In this document: positions 9,964 through 20,593 of the stretch, piece by piece
How positions within the stretch are numbered: position 1 is the first letter of the stretch
Layout of the letters: each line of letters begins with the position of its first letter
Assembly: GCA_036426205.1 (NCBI GenBank)
Contig: CM071571.1
Coordinates: forward strand, 114,375,306-114,439,305
Direction of reading: 5' to 3'
DNA: 64,000 bases
DNA from: Ascaphus truei
Lineage: Eukaryota > Chordata > Amphibia > Anura > Ascaphidae
Translations under genes and position numbers: made by a program
The notes under the pieces: model-generated
Told to the model about the DNA's origin: nothing
The model's database searches: none
Seen by the model: the letters and a program-made list of their open reading frames with translations, nothing else

Positions 9964-12565
9964 GGGGCCTATGCAGAGAGCAGCGAGAACCGCAATCTCG
10001 CCAGGTTTTGGCGAAATATGGCTATAGAAAATTAGTTAATGGCGAGAAACTGCCGAGATGAGTAAAATACGCCAGTTTTTTTTTTTTGTTTTAAAAATTC
10101 GCCGCGCGGGTGGCGAGAACCAATATCTCGCCAGTTTTAAAACCCGCCGTATGCAGGTAGCCCCGATCAGCATCTCACTGCTGTTTGCGCCAATAATTTG
10201 GAGAGATGTTCTCCAAATAGCTCCGCCAAAAATAGTTGGCAAGAAGCTGGAGCTGAGCGGCGATAGGGGCTATAAAAAAAAAATCAGCCCTTTTCCTGAC
10301 TGAGATTAATGCTGGTGGGCTCCAGAGCTGATACCCATTAATAACAGCACTGGAGCCCCCGGCATGCATCCGAGGCAGGAAAAATGCATGTACAGAAAAC
10401 TTCATTAACTTAGCGGCTAACCGCTAAGGCAATGAAGGGGTTAACCCACCGTGCCAGCTGTATTGTGGGTAGAGGGTGTGGGTGAAGGGGGTATTTGGCC
10501 CTTGGTGTGAGTTTAGGGCTTGCAGGGGGGTTGCGGGTGCACTTAACCCCTTCACGACCGTAGCAGTTAATACCGCTACGGTTATGAAGGGGTTAACCCC
10601 TCCCGCTACCCCCCCGCAAGGCCTAAACAACCACCGTTGGGACTAATACCCCCTTCACCCACACCTGCTACCCACAATGAAGAATAATTACACACAGCAG
10701 CCCCACACTAAATAAATAAAACTAAATGAAGAAAAAAGGAAATGAAGGGATTCAGAATATAATAGAGCTATGAGAGATAGATGATGTTGTAGATGAGATG
10801 ATCCGCATAATTATATATAGAGATATAGATATACTCTATATGAATAAACAACCCTATAACCCCAACATACACATATATTAGGATCAATGATACTATAGGC
10901 CGGCGGGGGCCCTCAGGTGTGTACCCGCAGGCCTGCAGACACAATTATGTGCCCCCCCCCAATTAATGAATAAAACACTACATACTTTTTAAGAAATAAC
11001 CCCACACCCCCCAACACATACAGTATAGTTATGGCCACAATTACTATTATCCACAAAGGGATAATAGTGGAATGTGCCCATTTAAAAACATAAACAGCAA
11101 TAAATACATAAATACATATAGCATTTACCCTTACCGGTTGCCATGATGAAGGTCATCCTCGTCTTCATCCTGCCAAGCCCCCTTGCTGCTGCAAAACAGA
11201 CACAAGAATGAAAAATCCAATGTAATGTCCCCTAACCCTTAATCACCTAGCGGTTATTAACCGCTACAGTCATTAAGGGGTTAACCCCCCCTACCAACCA
11301 CTCGGGATGCTACATACACTCAAAGTAAAACAGTGAGGCTAAAAAACATAGAAAAAGGGAGGGTACCAACAACCGGTAGGAAACAACCCCCCCCCCAACA
11401 CCTACAGTTACAATAATGTGCAAAATAACTATTACTAGATAGGGTCGATAATAGATTATTTGCCCATTATAAAAACATTTAACATGCATATTCAAATAAA
11501 TTAAGTATTATGACCTTATCAAATATAGTCTCGTCACCGCAACACTCCTTGTCTTGCCCACACAAAGCATAGCCAATACAAAGCCACACATTTACAATTA
11601 CATTCAGATATTACAATAAACCCTTAAACCATATCGGATAATAACTGCACAGGTATTAAGAGTGGTTAAGCCACCACTGGCCCGATACCCACCTTCACTA
11701 TGAATGTACTTGGCTTCTCATGCAAATTTCTAATATATATATTTGTATAAATATACAATAGGGGTCTGCGCTCGTGTGTGGAACGCCAGAAGTAGAGATA
11801 TATAAAAGCAATTAAACCCGTTAATAAATCATAAATACATCACATAAGTATTAATGAATAATATAATGATATACCAATGCAATATATCCTAAATAATGAA
11901 ATTAATATTACATATACCAAAAATGCACTGTGAAGTCCAATTAAAAAAAAAAAAAAGCTAAAAAATAACATCTATAAAAAAAAAATTATTTTTTGTGTGT
12001 GTGCTGTGAACTTTGCCTTAATCTGCTCAATGCAGAGAGTCCTCTAGAGTCCAACAAATAAGTCCAATAATTGGGGAGTGACAGTGGCACTATTAGGACA
12101 ACAGGCAGCTTCTTAAAAGGGCACAACGACCTCCCTCTCCACCGCATAGAAAAATTAGAAAAAAAAAAAAAGAAAGAAAAAAAAAGCGCCAAATCCTAGT
12201 GCATTACTGTGCAAATGGATATATTAATTCCAAAAATCTCAATTAAAATGAACTCACAAACATAAAACAATTAAAAGCATTGTATGAGTAATACTCATGC
12301 TCCAGGACCAGGAAACGCTGCTTTGCTGCTGTAGTCCCCCCGTGATACTGGAAAAGATTGCTGCCTCGTTGTTCACTGCTGCAGGAACTGACGTATCAGG
12401 CACTCCACGATGGTCTCCCGGTATACACCAAACAGTTGATCTTAGTTCCCACCGGGGACGGTTGAAGGCGCGGACCAGCGGGTGACGTCACGGAACAGTT
12501 CTAATTACGCGCGGTACAGATACTCAGCAGTTCAATGGCAAGCGTTGCAAAGTCCATGCACACCT

Positions 12566-12605
12566 TCCCTACCGCGTTCATCTGATTTACAGACTTCTTC
12601 AGGGG
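12566..12605 (-). ncRNA. Hammerhead ribozyme-like motif, left arm (degenerate)
   Basis: Mirror copy of the motif in the right arm. Core CUGAAGA and the CUG/CAG stem II are kept, but the GAAAC segment is GAAC here, losing the A that would close stem III. Probably inactive. Confidence 0.5.
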
Positions 12606-12645
12606 TCCCCTGAAGAATCTGTAAATCAGATGAAAAGCGTAGGGA
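12606..12645 (+). ncRNA. Hammerhead ribozyme-like motif, right arm
   Basis: Reads stem I 5' strand UCCC, core CUGAAGA (12610-12616), stem II AUCUG/CAGAU with a UAAAU loop (perfect 5 bp), core GAA, minimal stem III A-AGCG-U, cleavage-site A, then GGGA, which pairs with UCCC. This is the type I layout with tiny stem III known from PLEs. The short stem I suggests weak activity as a monomer. Confidence 0.6.
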
Positions 12646-13084
12646 AGGTGTGCAGTGGACTTGCAACGCTTGCACTTGAACTGCTGAGTATCTGTACCGG
12701 TCCGGTAATTAGAAGTTCCCGTGACGTCACCGCTGGTCCGCGACTCAACCGTCCCGGTGGGGAACTAAAGATCAACTGTTGGTGTATAAGGGGGAGGAGA
12801 CCATGTGGAGTGCCTGATACGTCAGTTCCTGCAGGCAGTGAACAACGGAGGCAGCAATCTCGTTCCAGTGAGTCACGGGGGGACTCAGCAGCAAAGCAGC
12901 GTTCCTGGTCCTAGGAGCATGAGTATTACTCATACAATGCTTTTAATTGTTTTATGTTGTGTAGTTCATTTAATTGAGATTTTTGGGAATTAGTTAAATA
13001 TATCCATTTTGCACAGTAATGCACTAGGATTTGGCGCTTTTTTTTCTTATATTTTTATATATATTTGTATATATATATATATAC

Positions 13085-13253
13085 AGAGAGAGAGAGAGAT
13101 ATTTATATACACACACATGATGAACCAATATACAAATAAATGTAGAAGGGTTATCAGAACCATACTGTACTCAAAATAACAGTTCTCCATAAATACACAG
13201 TACAATACAATAAATTTCCTTTCATAATTCTAACTGATATTACAATCAAAAAG
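13085..13253. repeat. Inverted partner of the PLE end at 16800-16920
   Basis: Sequence at about 13135-13253 is the reverse complement of about 16800-16915 (for example AACAGTTCTCCATAAATAC against GTATTTATGGAGAACTGTT). It shows that PLE-related inverted ends flank the 13.2-16.8 kb interval. A (TA)n/(GA)n tract (13060-13100) precedes it. Confidence 0.75.
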
Positions 13254-14534
13254 ATCAAATGGCAATCAAAAACCTCAAATCACAATCAACACATTGCATT
13301 TACATTGTATATATGATGCATACAATCTATGCACCATATACATTCTGCAAATGAATGTTAACAATAACATTGCAAGCAAAATACAGATAACTCCAAACAA
13401 ATATACTATTGTAACCAATCCGGTAACCATAAATCAATTACCATTCATTAATGACATCCCTTAACAATTTACATTACATCCCTAAACAATTTACATCCCA
13501 TCCCTAAAAATTAAACAATTAACTAATTCAAACCTGCAACTGAGCAATGTAGCCTGTGAAAATATATAAGTACCAACAAGCATAAAAAATTGACAACCAA
13601 GGCTAACCCTGACCTCTAATGCAACATACAATAGCAACGATTACATCTATCTAATTTTAACAGACTTTAAACACACAATAAAGCATAGCAGCATAGTCAA
13701 AATAATTTAAAACACATCAAATCAAGCTTTTAAAACACTATCATTTCTTACCCTGTATGTATATATCTCTCTAGACATACATACATACAGTGGCAAGAAA
13801 TGATATACCACAGATAATTAAATAAACATGTAAAGAAAAGAATTAAAAAAATTAACAAGTTCAATTAAATACATTTATTTAGTTCACTTACCATTACTTG
13901 CCCCCACCGACTCCCGTTGAACTAGTTACTCACGTTCAAAACCACCAGGCACAGGAACCCATAAAATAACAAACCATAAAAAAATAAACATTAAACTAAC
14001 AATCCAAATCAATCCACGGGTCTTCTAATTTTAATCCATCTTCATCTGTATTCTTCTTTCTTCTATCTTCTTCCGGGGTCTTCTTCCCGTCTTTGGCAAC
14101 GCCCTGGCCTTCTTCTTCTGTAGGAGGTCCTTCCTCCTCGGCGGCTGGCTGCAAAATGAGACGACATAGGCTTTTAAAGGCCTATGACGTCACATTTTCG
14201 TCATATGGTTCCCACGGCCCTGATTGGGCTGTGAAAACCATGTGTTTTGGCCGATAAAAAAAAAATGATGACGTCACTTAAAGGCAATGAAAGCACAGCC
14301 AATCAGAATGGCTTTGCTTCAATTGCCTTTAAGATGACGTCATTAAAAGAAACATGGCCGTCCACACATGGTACGGTAGCCAATCAGAGAGTGGGAACTC
14401 CATCCCTACTCTGATTGGCTCTAGTTCCATGTGACAGGCTTTCAATGACGTCACATCCTTTCTCCCCCCAAACCTCTGTCACATGGTATACCGACAGGCC
14501 AGTTCCTCCGACTCAGAAGGAACTGTAGCACTGA

Positions 14535-15345
14535 TCAGGAATATGAACAACAATCCAAGAACATGAAACTACGCATCTTGGATAGGGGGTACAGCCGTAA
14601 GAGCATCAAAAAGGCCTATAAGAGAGCCAAGTATACCTCACGCAAATCCCTCATCATGGATAAACCACCTAGCATGCAGGATAAAGTGATCCGCTTTGTA
14701 GGCACCTTCAACTGTGAATGGTCCCAGGCAAGAGCAATCCTGGCAAAACATTGGCATATCCTATGAGCGGATGACCTTTTGAAAGGAGTTACTAAAGATT
14801 ACCCATCCATGACAAGTAGACGAGCTAAAAACTTGCGAGACCAACTGGTCCATAGTCACTTTGTAGACGAGACCCCAAGAACATGGCTTCCACCTAAATC
14901 CATGGGATCATACACCTGCCAGCGTTGCAAGGCATGCCAGTACATGACCACCACTAAACACTTTGGGAACTGGAACGACACTAAGACGTATCCCATACGC
15001 AGTTTTATCAACTGCCTTAGCACTGGTGTCATATACCAAGGCAAATGTGTTTGTGGGAAAGTCTATGTGGGGAAAACCAGCAGGTGTCTTAAACAAAGAG
15101 TACTCGAACACATAGGCACAGTGAGAAACAAGGCTGACAAACCCCTGTCAAGACACGTCAACCTGTGCCACGGTGGGGACCTTAGGGCCGTTACTTTTTG
15201 TGGGATTGACCATCCCACTCGAGGACTTAGGAGGGGAGACTGGGACCGAGTTCTACTCCAATTGGAAGCCAGATGGATTTACACCCTTGGAACACTATCA
15301 CCCAGAGGCCTGAATGAGGGATTTTTGTATACCCCATTTCTGTGA
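14535..15345 (+). pseudogene. PLE polyprotein C-terminus with GIY-YIG endonuclease (PLE B)
   Basis: The RT thumb/linker comes first (RILDRGYSRKSIKKAYKRA, then VRFVGTF-like translated IRFVGTFN, and AILAKHWHIL), followed by one in-frame TGA at 14764-14766 and a second open stretch, 14779-15345. That part contains CxxC pairs (CQRCKAC), the GIY-YIG core (GVIYQGKCVCGKVYVGKTSR), the LKQRVLEHI helix and the C-terminal WIYTLGTLSPRGLNE. GIY-YIG nicks target DNA during PLE retrotransposition. The RT palm is missing (5' truncation at about 14530). Apart from the single stop the remaining frame is intact, so it is a relatively young copy. Confidence 0.9.
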
Positions 15346-16920
15346 TATTCGACACAACCGTTATAGTCAGCATGGAACGTATCTTTTTACTCACCTATTC
15401 ACCTATTTACTAGTTTACCCTTCACCGCTTCATTTGCATTGTCCTGCGTATCTACAGTATTGTCATGTTTTTATCAGGCAGCTTCTAAATCCTGTACAGT
15501 AACATCCTCCACCTCAGAGTGGTAATACCATACTTTTTAGGGCTTTTCTGGACCCTACATTATCATCATACACTAATATAATCTATTAAGTATCACTTTT
15601 ATACTACCCCTGAAGCACAGTAGGGGTGCATTATCGCTCCACTCTGCATGCATCTGACAACAAAGTAATAATCACACACAAACAGAGTCAGAGCTTTATT
15701 ACATTAGTATGCTGGATACGCAGTTACATACATAGGTATACTTACTGTGACTTGGAACAGTACCTAGTATATCACAGCATACCAGGGGTTAACCCAACCC
15801 ATGACGTCATCTCTGGGGGCCCTATATATACCTGCCTAACTGCAGGGTATCCTTAGTGATACTAACCATTCGCCTTGAGAAAGCCTCTAGCGAAACGCGC
15901 GCGTCGGCTCTAACCATCCACGTGCACGTGCAGACCAGTTACTGTCTCCGCATGATTCACTGAACCGCGAGGTGATGCGGTAGTCTGCCCGCGCTATGTA
16001 CACAGGTTATCAGTGTCCCTACGGCCGCTTTTAGAATCCTTATAGAGTGAATACAGGGTATATGCTCTGAACTAAAAAAGTACTGATATTGTGCCTGCAG
16101 CAACACTGTAGCTGCGCTGCTGTGTTCGGATTCCTTCACAGCAGCAGTGAGGCTTTACCTTCCTGACAGTGCAACAGCCTAGCCTCCTGCTTTATTCCTT
16201 ACTTTTGTCTTCCACATCAGTGTCTCCTGATAGTCATCATACAGGTTGGCCCCACGACCACAAGTCAGGGCACCTACCTCTGGAAAAGCCACACAGGCCA
16301 CTGCAGTTTTACACACTCCTGCAGACTGACATCCAGAGGGTTACCTGAGGTCATTCTGACACTGTGTATGGATACATGAACTGGATTGAAGAGCTCAGCT
16401 GTTTGCACACCACCACCACTGTTATACATATTATATTTGTTTTATATGTTATCAGCTACCACTGGTCATATTGACTAAGTCTCATCAGGGTCTATTCAGT
16501 TATTACTCCTGTGACCTGTAGCCCCTGTACCTACCAGGGCACACCCACAGTACTCACTCATTACACAGATCCACACCAGGATTTCTGTGCTGTTTTGGTA
16601 CAAGCGCTTTATTAAAAGTGTATGGTATATACATACTAAGTCTGATCCGGAGCCAATATGGCTATCAACTATTAGGATCAACCTACCTCCAGTACGTTGC
16701 TCTATCATCCATATTTTAATTATTGATATTAATAAAGATTACGTTTTAATTCAATCACTATCCTCCAGTGAACTTGTGTGCTATTTCGGGTTCTTTCTCT
16801 CCCTATTCATGATTGTAATATCAGTTAGGATTATGAAAGGTAATTTATTGTATTGTAGTGTGTATTTATGGAGAACTGTTATTTTGAGTACAGTATGGTT
16901 TTGATAACCCTATATATATA
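15346..16920 (+). mobile_element. 3' pseudo-LTR region of PLE B
   Basis: Non-coding sequence after the PLE stop, ending in a (TA)n tract at about 16908-16929. It holds the PLE-style block CTAGCGAAACGCGCGCGTCGG near 15888. Its distal 120 bp recur inverted at 13135-13253. Short ORFs inside have no recognisable content. Confidence 0.65.
15872..15912 (+). ncRNA. Degenerate hammerhead-like motif in PLE B
   Basis: GCCTTGAGAAAG then CTAGC-GAAACGCGCG resembles the PLE hammerhead layout, but the CUGANGA core is altered in two places and stem I cannot be formed. A relic rather than an active ribozyme. Confidence 0.4.
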
Positions 16921-16925
16921 TATAT

Positions 16926-17075
16926 ATTTGCATGATGAAGCCAATGTACAAATTCATGCAAATATATATATATATTATAGATAATAACCGCAAAGGTTTT
17001 AAGGGGTTAAGCCACACTGGCCCGATACCCACCATTCACCCATGAATTTGTACATTGGCTTCATCATGCAAATAT
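16926..17075. repeat. Hairpin with about 40-bp arms
   Basis: A GCATGATGAAGCCAATGTAC block (about 16930-16958) returns as its exact reverse complement at 17041-17069, both flanked by (TA)n. The loop contains GGGGTTAAGCC and GGCCCGATACCCACC, which also occur at 11660-11700 in Harbinger copy B. Confidence 0.85.
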
Positions 17076-17244
17076 ATATATATATATGCGGGTGTGGGGG
17101 ATTATTGTTGGCGTCCGCAATGGCGCAGGTTGTGGGGCGTCCGCCGTGGTGCTAGGAATTGTGGACGTCCGCCGTGGCATGTTATATACTGTATATCCAT
17201 ATATAGGAATGTTATGGCATGTAATGTACTGTGAGTTTGATCTG

Positions 17245-17440
17245 CAAATAAAAGAGATTGGTTTTAGAGCTTGGCTGTGTAAGTGTAATTCTTGCATATA
17301 CGTCCTGCGAAGACCCACTCCCCCTTTGGCGGGAGCTGTCGCAGGTGGAGGCGCTGCACCTGTTATAAATATTGCGTGCACCCCAGGCTCTCCATGGCAG
17401 AGACTTAGGCCCTGTGAGCCAGCAGGTAATACAGCACATA
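17245..17440 (+). mobile_element. 5' LTR remnant (U5 side) of element N1
   Basis: The AAATAAAAGAGATTGG polyadenylation-type block at about 17247 and the downstream GGAGGCGCTGCACC (about 17348) align with AATAAAAGAGACTATTC (about 21281) and GGAGGCGCTGCACC (about 21723) at the other end of the element. U3 is missing or too diverged to see; 17080-17240 instead has short GTCCGCCGTGG repeats. Confidence 0.55.
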
Positions 17441-17693
17441 GTAACAGCTTGCTAGTGATACAGCTTGCAGGGTTACATTTGGAGGCGCTGCTGAGATATA
17501 TGTCAGAACAGGACCGGCTTATAGCAAGGCGGAACGGGCAGAGCGAGATGCACTATCCGAGCAAGTGTTGGAGAAGGATGGACGCCCATAGGAGGTGGCG
17601 TAGGAAGGGTGAATAGTTAGAGCTGACCGAGTCCCTTGAGGCAGGTAGCATGAGGCAACTGGGGGGTTCAGCCTGTTAACCAGTCCAGGGACC

Positions 17694-20429
17694 ATGGCCC
17701 AGGTCCCACGCTATGAGTGGCCAAAAGCAGGAGACGCCCCGTACCTAGAAAAGAGGTACCATAGCTATCACCCACACACACGCACCACAGAACACTTGCA
17801 TGGTAAACATCGAGTACAGTGCACGGAGGAGAGGAGTTCCGCTGAGCCTGGGGTCACCAGCCACCTCAATTTAGTGAGAAATAGAATGCAGAGCACACAG
17901 TTGACCGTCAGTCAGTGTATTTTAGGTACGAGATACCCGTTAGACACTGAGGATAGGGCACATGGGCGTTTGGAGGATTCGTCCAAGATGGCGGCCATCC
18001 CTACATGTGCTCCGCGGAGCAAGGACCTTGATCTAAAATGGCGGTTCCTGTCCAGCCTGGAGCAAGCACGTGCGTTGTGCACAGAGACTATTAGGAGAAT
18101 GTGGCGGGACATGTGTAATAATTTGGCGCCAAACCCGGATTCTTTGCAAGGGGAGTGGAGCGGCAAAAAAAAGCCGAAAGCCCACCCACCTGTGTCGGGA
18201 ATGGTCAGAAAGCCCGGCCACGTCACGCTGAAGAAGAATAGATCCCACCTCTGGATTCCAGGGAGGGGGCACAAGGAGAGCAAATCAGGAGAGTCCTCCC
18301 CGGCGAAGGGAGGGACCGGAAGCCTGAGCGAAGAGCTTCACTGTTGTCTGGCATTCGAGGAGCAAGGAGCTGGAACACTGAGCTGTTCCCACACTGCACG
18401 AACCATGTCCGAGATGAGTACTTCTATCTACCAAGTACCAGAAGGCCTACTGGTAGTGAAGTTAGCTGAGCACGAATAAATTCGGTGTTTGTGCATCCAC
18501 TGCGGAATACCGGGCGCAGTACCAAGCACCTGGGCCCGATGCCCTCAATGTGGCGCATTTTATCTTTGGGCGAACAAGCCGTGGCCTTTGTTCGGAACCT
18601 AGCGGGGTGCCTCTCCGGGAACCTTGACGGAGGTGGCGGAAGGAAAAGAAAAGACTGCCCTGGGTCCCCGTTATACCATATCGGGAGGAACCAAGGCTCC
18701 ACTCGCTATTAAACTGAGCGAACGGGCAACAGAGAAGAGCGTGACCGCAGTGAAGGTACCAGAGCGAGAACACTTTGTACCTATACCCACTAGTTGTATC
18801 GCCGAAGAACCAGGTGACTCCCTAGCGGAGGAACCGATTGTGATTTAATCGGAGGATGAGATTGGCATGACATCTGTGGAGATGCGCCTACCGGCGAACC
18901 ACCCCAAAGGCATCAAGAGAGAGCAGACAAGTCCTGAGACTGTCCGACGGCGAGCGCTGGTACGGCCGGAGACCCGTAAGAGTCCCACCGCAGTGGTGAC
19001 TCCCAGTGCGGCGGAGACGGAGACCGAGACGATCCTAGAGGAGCCCGATGTCATCAAAAAGCAGCGGAGCGGTAAGGAGACTCCACCACCCCCTTACTCC
19101 TGCCAGGCGCAGACCGCACTCACGGCGAACGAGGTCCTCGACGCACTGCCGGTGAGTGACCACGGGGCGGATGGAGATTCTGCAGGCGATCCTGAGGACG
19201 TCGTTTCCGGTTCCACCGGGAAGAAAAGTCCTGGGGGAGTGTTCTCCTCTCGAAGCCCATACTCAGCCATTGCCCTGGCTCTCCTACAGAGTCGAGGCCC
19301 CTCCCGAGAAGCCCGAAGTATGGCAAGGAGTGCCTGTAAGAAAATGTTCCTTGGGCGTGGTGTCACCCGGTTGCTGGATAATGCCCTGGACGTTCCCCCA
19401 GCCCCGGCCCATAGCGCCACTGCCCCGGCCACTGCCCCTACCCCGTCACGAATGGTGCCACCGGGACATACCAGGGATAAGTTATGCAAATCCCCCAAAT
19501 ACGCTAATGACTTGTGGGACTGAGAGTTGAGTGAAGAAGGGTCTGAGGGGGAGATCCCGTATCCGAGTGTTATACCTGTACCTAACCCTGTGCTGTTTTC
19601 TCCTGCAGCTAGAGGGAGGGCCCGTTGGTCTCACACTCCAGTAGAGGCTGGGTCTACCAGCAAAGTGGTGCACAAAATGAACCCCACTAGGTATTATAAT
19701 GCCAAGGGAAGGAGAGATTGCTCGCGATCTACTGATGCGGGTACGTCCGGTGTATCATCACAGGTAGAGTCTGATGTAGAACGCACTAGTAAAGCCTCAG
19801 AGTACGAACACCGCAACAAATGGTGGGCGCCTTTGTTCACTGGATACCACGAGGGGGTGGACCGTACGCGGTTCTTGTTAATTAAGAACGATGTAGTAGA
19901 TCATTGGTGGGCGGCTGGGTCTTTCACTCCGCAGGAGATGGAGGATGAGTTAGATCACCAGTTTAGGGAGATAGAACAGAAACGTATTGTACCTCGAGGC
20001 CCCAGTATATTGTACGATGAGGAAGCTCCAGAGGAGCCTGTATTTTGGGTACTGCCGAGCAGGGCAGGGCACCGCACACTCACCAAGCTAAGTCGAGCTG
20101 ACTGGGCCATAGTCGCTAGATACCGGCAGTCACACGGGTATGAGTAACCCTACGTGCCTGAGCCCATCATGAGAGAAATTGAAGAGAACCGAGACAGTTG
20201 GCTTAGGGAGGCAGTCCAGGAATACCTTCGGACCAAGTTCGGTCAGGGAGGGTATCAAAATGAGGATAAGATTAGTGAGCTAGTACGCATATGGAGCATC
20301 GGTAGGTATATTTACATGCACGGTGTTACATACAGGCCTGAGCATGGGCCGATTCAGTCATTCGCTGAGACCGTCACGGATCATAATGGATGGTGGGTAA
20401 GAAAGCCTGATCCAAGGCACTATCTGTAG
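17694..20429 (+). pseudogene. Long gag-like frame of unknown family (element N1)
   Basis: One frame stays readable for about 912 codons with only five stops (18477, 18600, 18846, 19521, 20145). The first ATG (17694, after CCAGGGACC) is a fair start. The N-terminal half is basic and Pro/Ser/Thr-rich. A zinc-ribbon-like C-x2-C-x12-C-x2-C (CIHCG ... CPQCG) lies at about 18492-18553 just after the first stop. The C-terminal third is Trp-rich and acidic (RNKWWAPLFTGYHEG, DVVDHWWAAGSFTPQEM). I recognise no protease, RT, RNase H or integrase. Position between LTR-like ends suggests a structural gag-type protein; that is inference. It could also be a processed host-gene fragment. Confidence 0.55.
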
Positions 20430-20593
20430 GGTTTTCCATGTCAGGATTACCCGGTGTACTTGTATTAAAACTACCTCATTATGCTATTTATTATGACAAT
20501 GTTATGTGTGCTGTTTCCCAGGTGGTTCGCCGCAGGATGGTTCTGCTAAAGATAGGTCCAAGTGGGGACCATTGGATTCCACCATAGGGAGAG
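20430..20593 (+). other. 3' untranslated part and polypurine tract of N1
   Basis: Non-coding link from the last stop to the LTR. The purine run AGGGAGAG ends at 20593, right before TGTAGCC, and can serve as a polypurine tract. Confidence 0.5.

Larger units (their letters stand above)
12150..13048. repeat. 0.9-kb palindrome of two head-to-head PLE terminal repeats
   Basis: The arms 12186-12605 and 12607-13038 are imperfect reverse complements along their whole length, with the symmetry point at T12606. Outer ends are A-rich on the left (12140-12190) and T-rich on the right (13037-13048). The centre is formed by two divergent hammerhead-like motifs, one per arm. GTGACGTCAC-type sites and a direct match between distal ends (GCACTAGGATTTGGCGC) support a duplicated pseudo-LTR. 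The long translated stretch at 12630-12914 has no relative I recognise and is probably chance. Confidence 0.85.
9964..14510. mobile_element. Long Harbinger-like element, right end lost (copy B)
   Basis: Left terminus GGGGCCTATGCAGAG after TTA, matching the terminal type of the elements at 26763 and 23029/33572-36280. Internal modules follow the same order as the 2.7-kb copy: GGGGTTAACCCC-rich blocks (about 10430-10600 and 11270), TTATCCACA-type hairpins flanked by GCCCATT (about 11050 and 11440), a CATGATGAAGG block (about 11140), and C/T-rich plus CACATGG/GATTGGCT inverted blocks (14040-14480). The matching right terminus is missing; a PLE begins instead. No transposase, so a non-autonomous element. 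It contains a PLE-derived palindrome. Confidence 0.6.

Noticed and set aside
10036..10405. Several 70-80-codon frames
   Set aside because: They lie in the terminal region of a non-autonomous Harbinger-like element and overlap in all frames.
14856..15111. Minus-strand frames opposite PLE B
   Set aside because: Antisense shadows of the GIY-YIG coding region.
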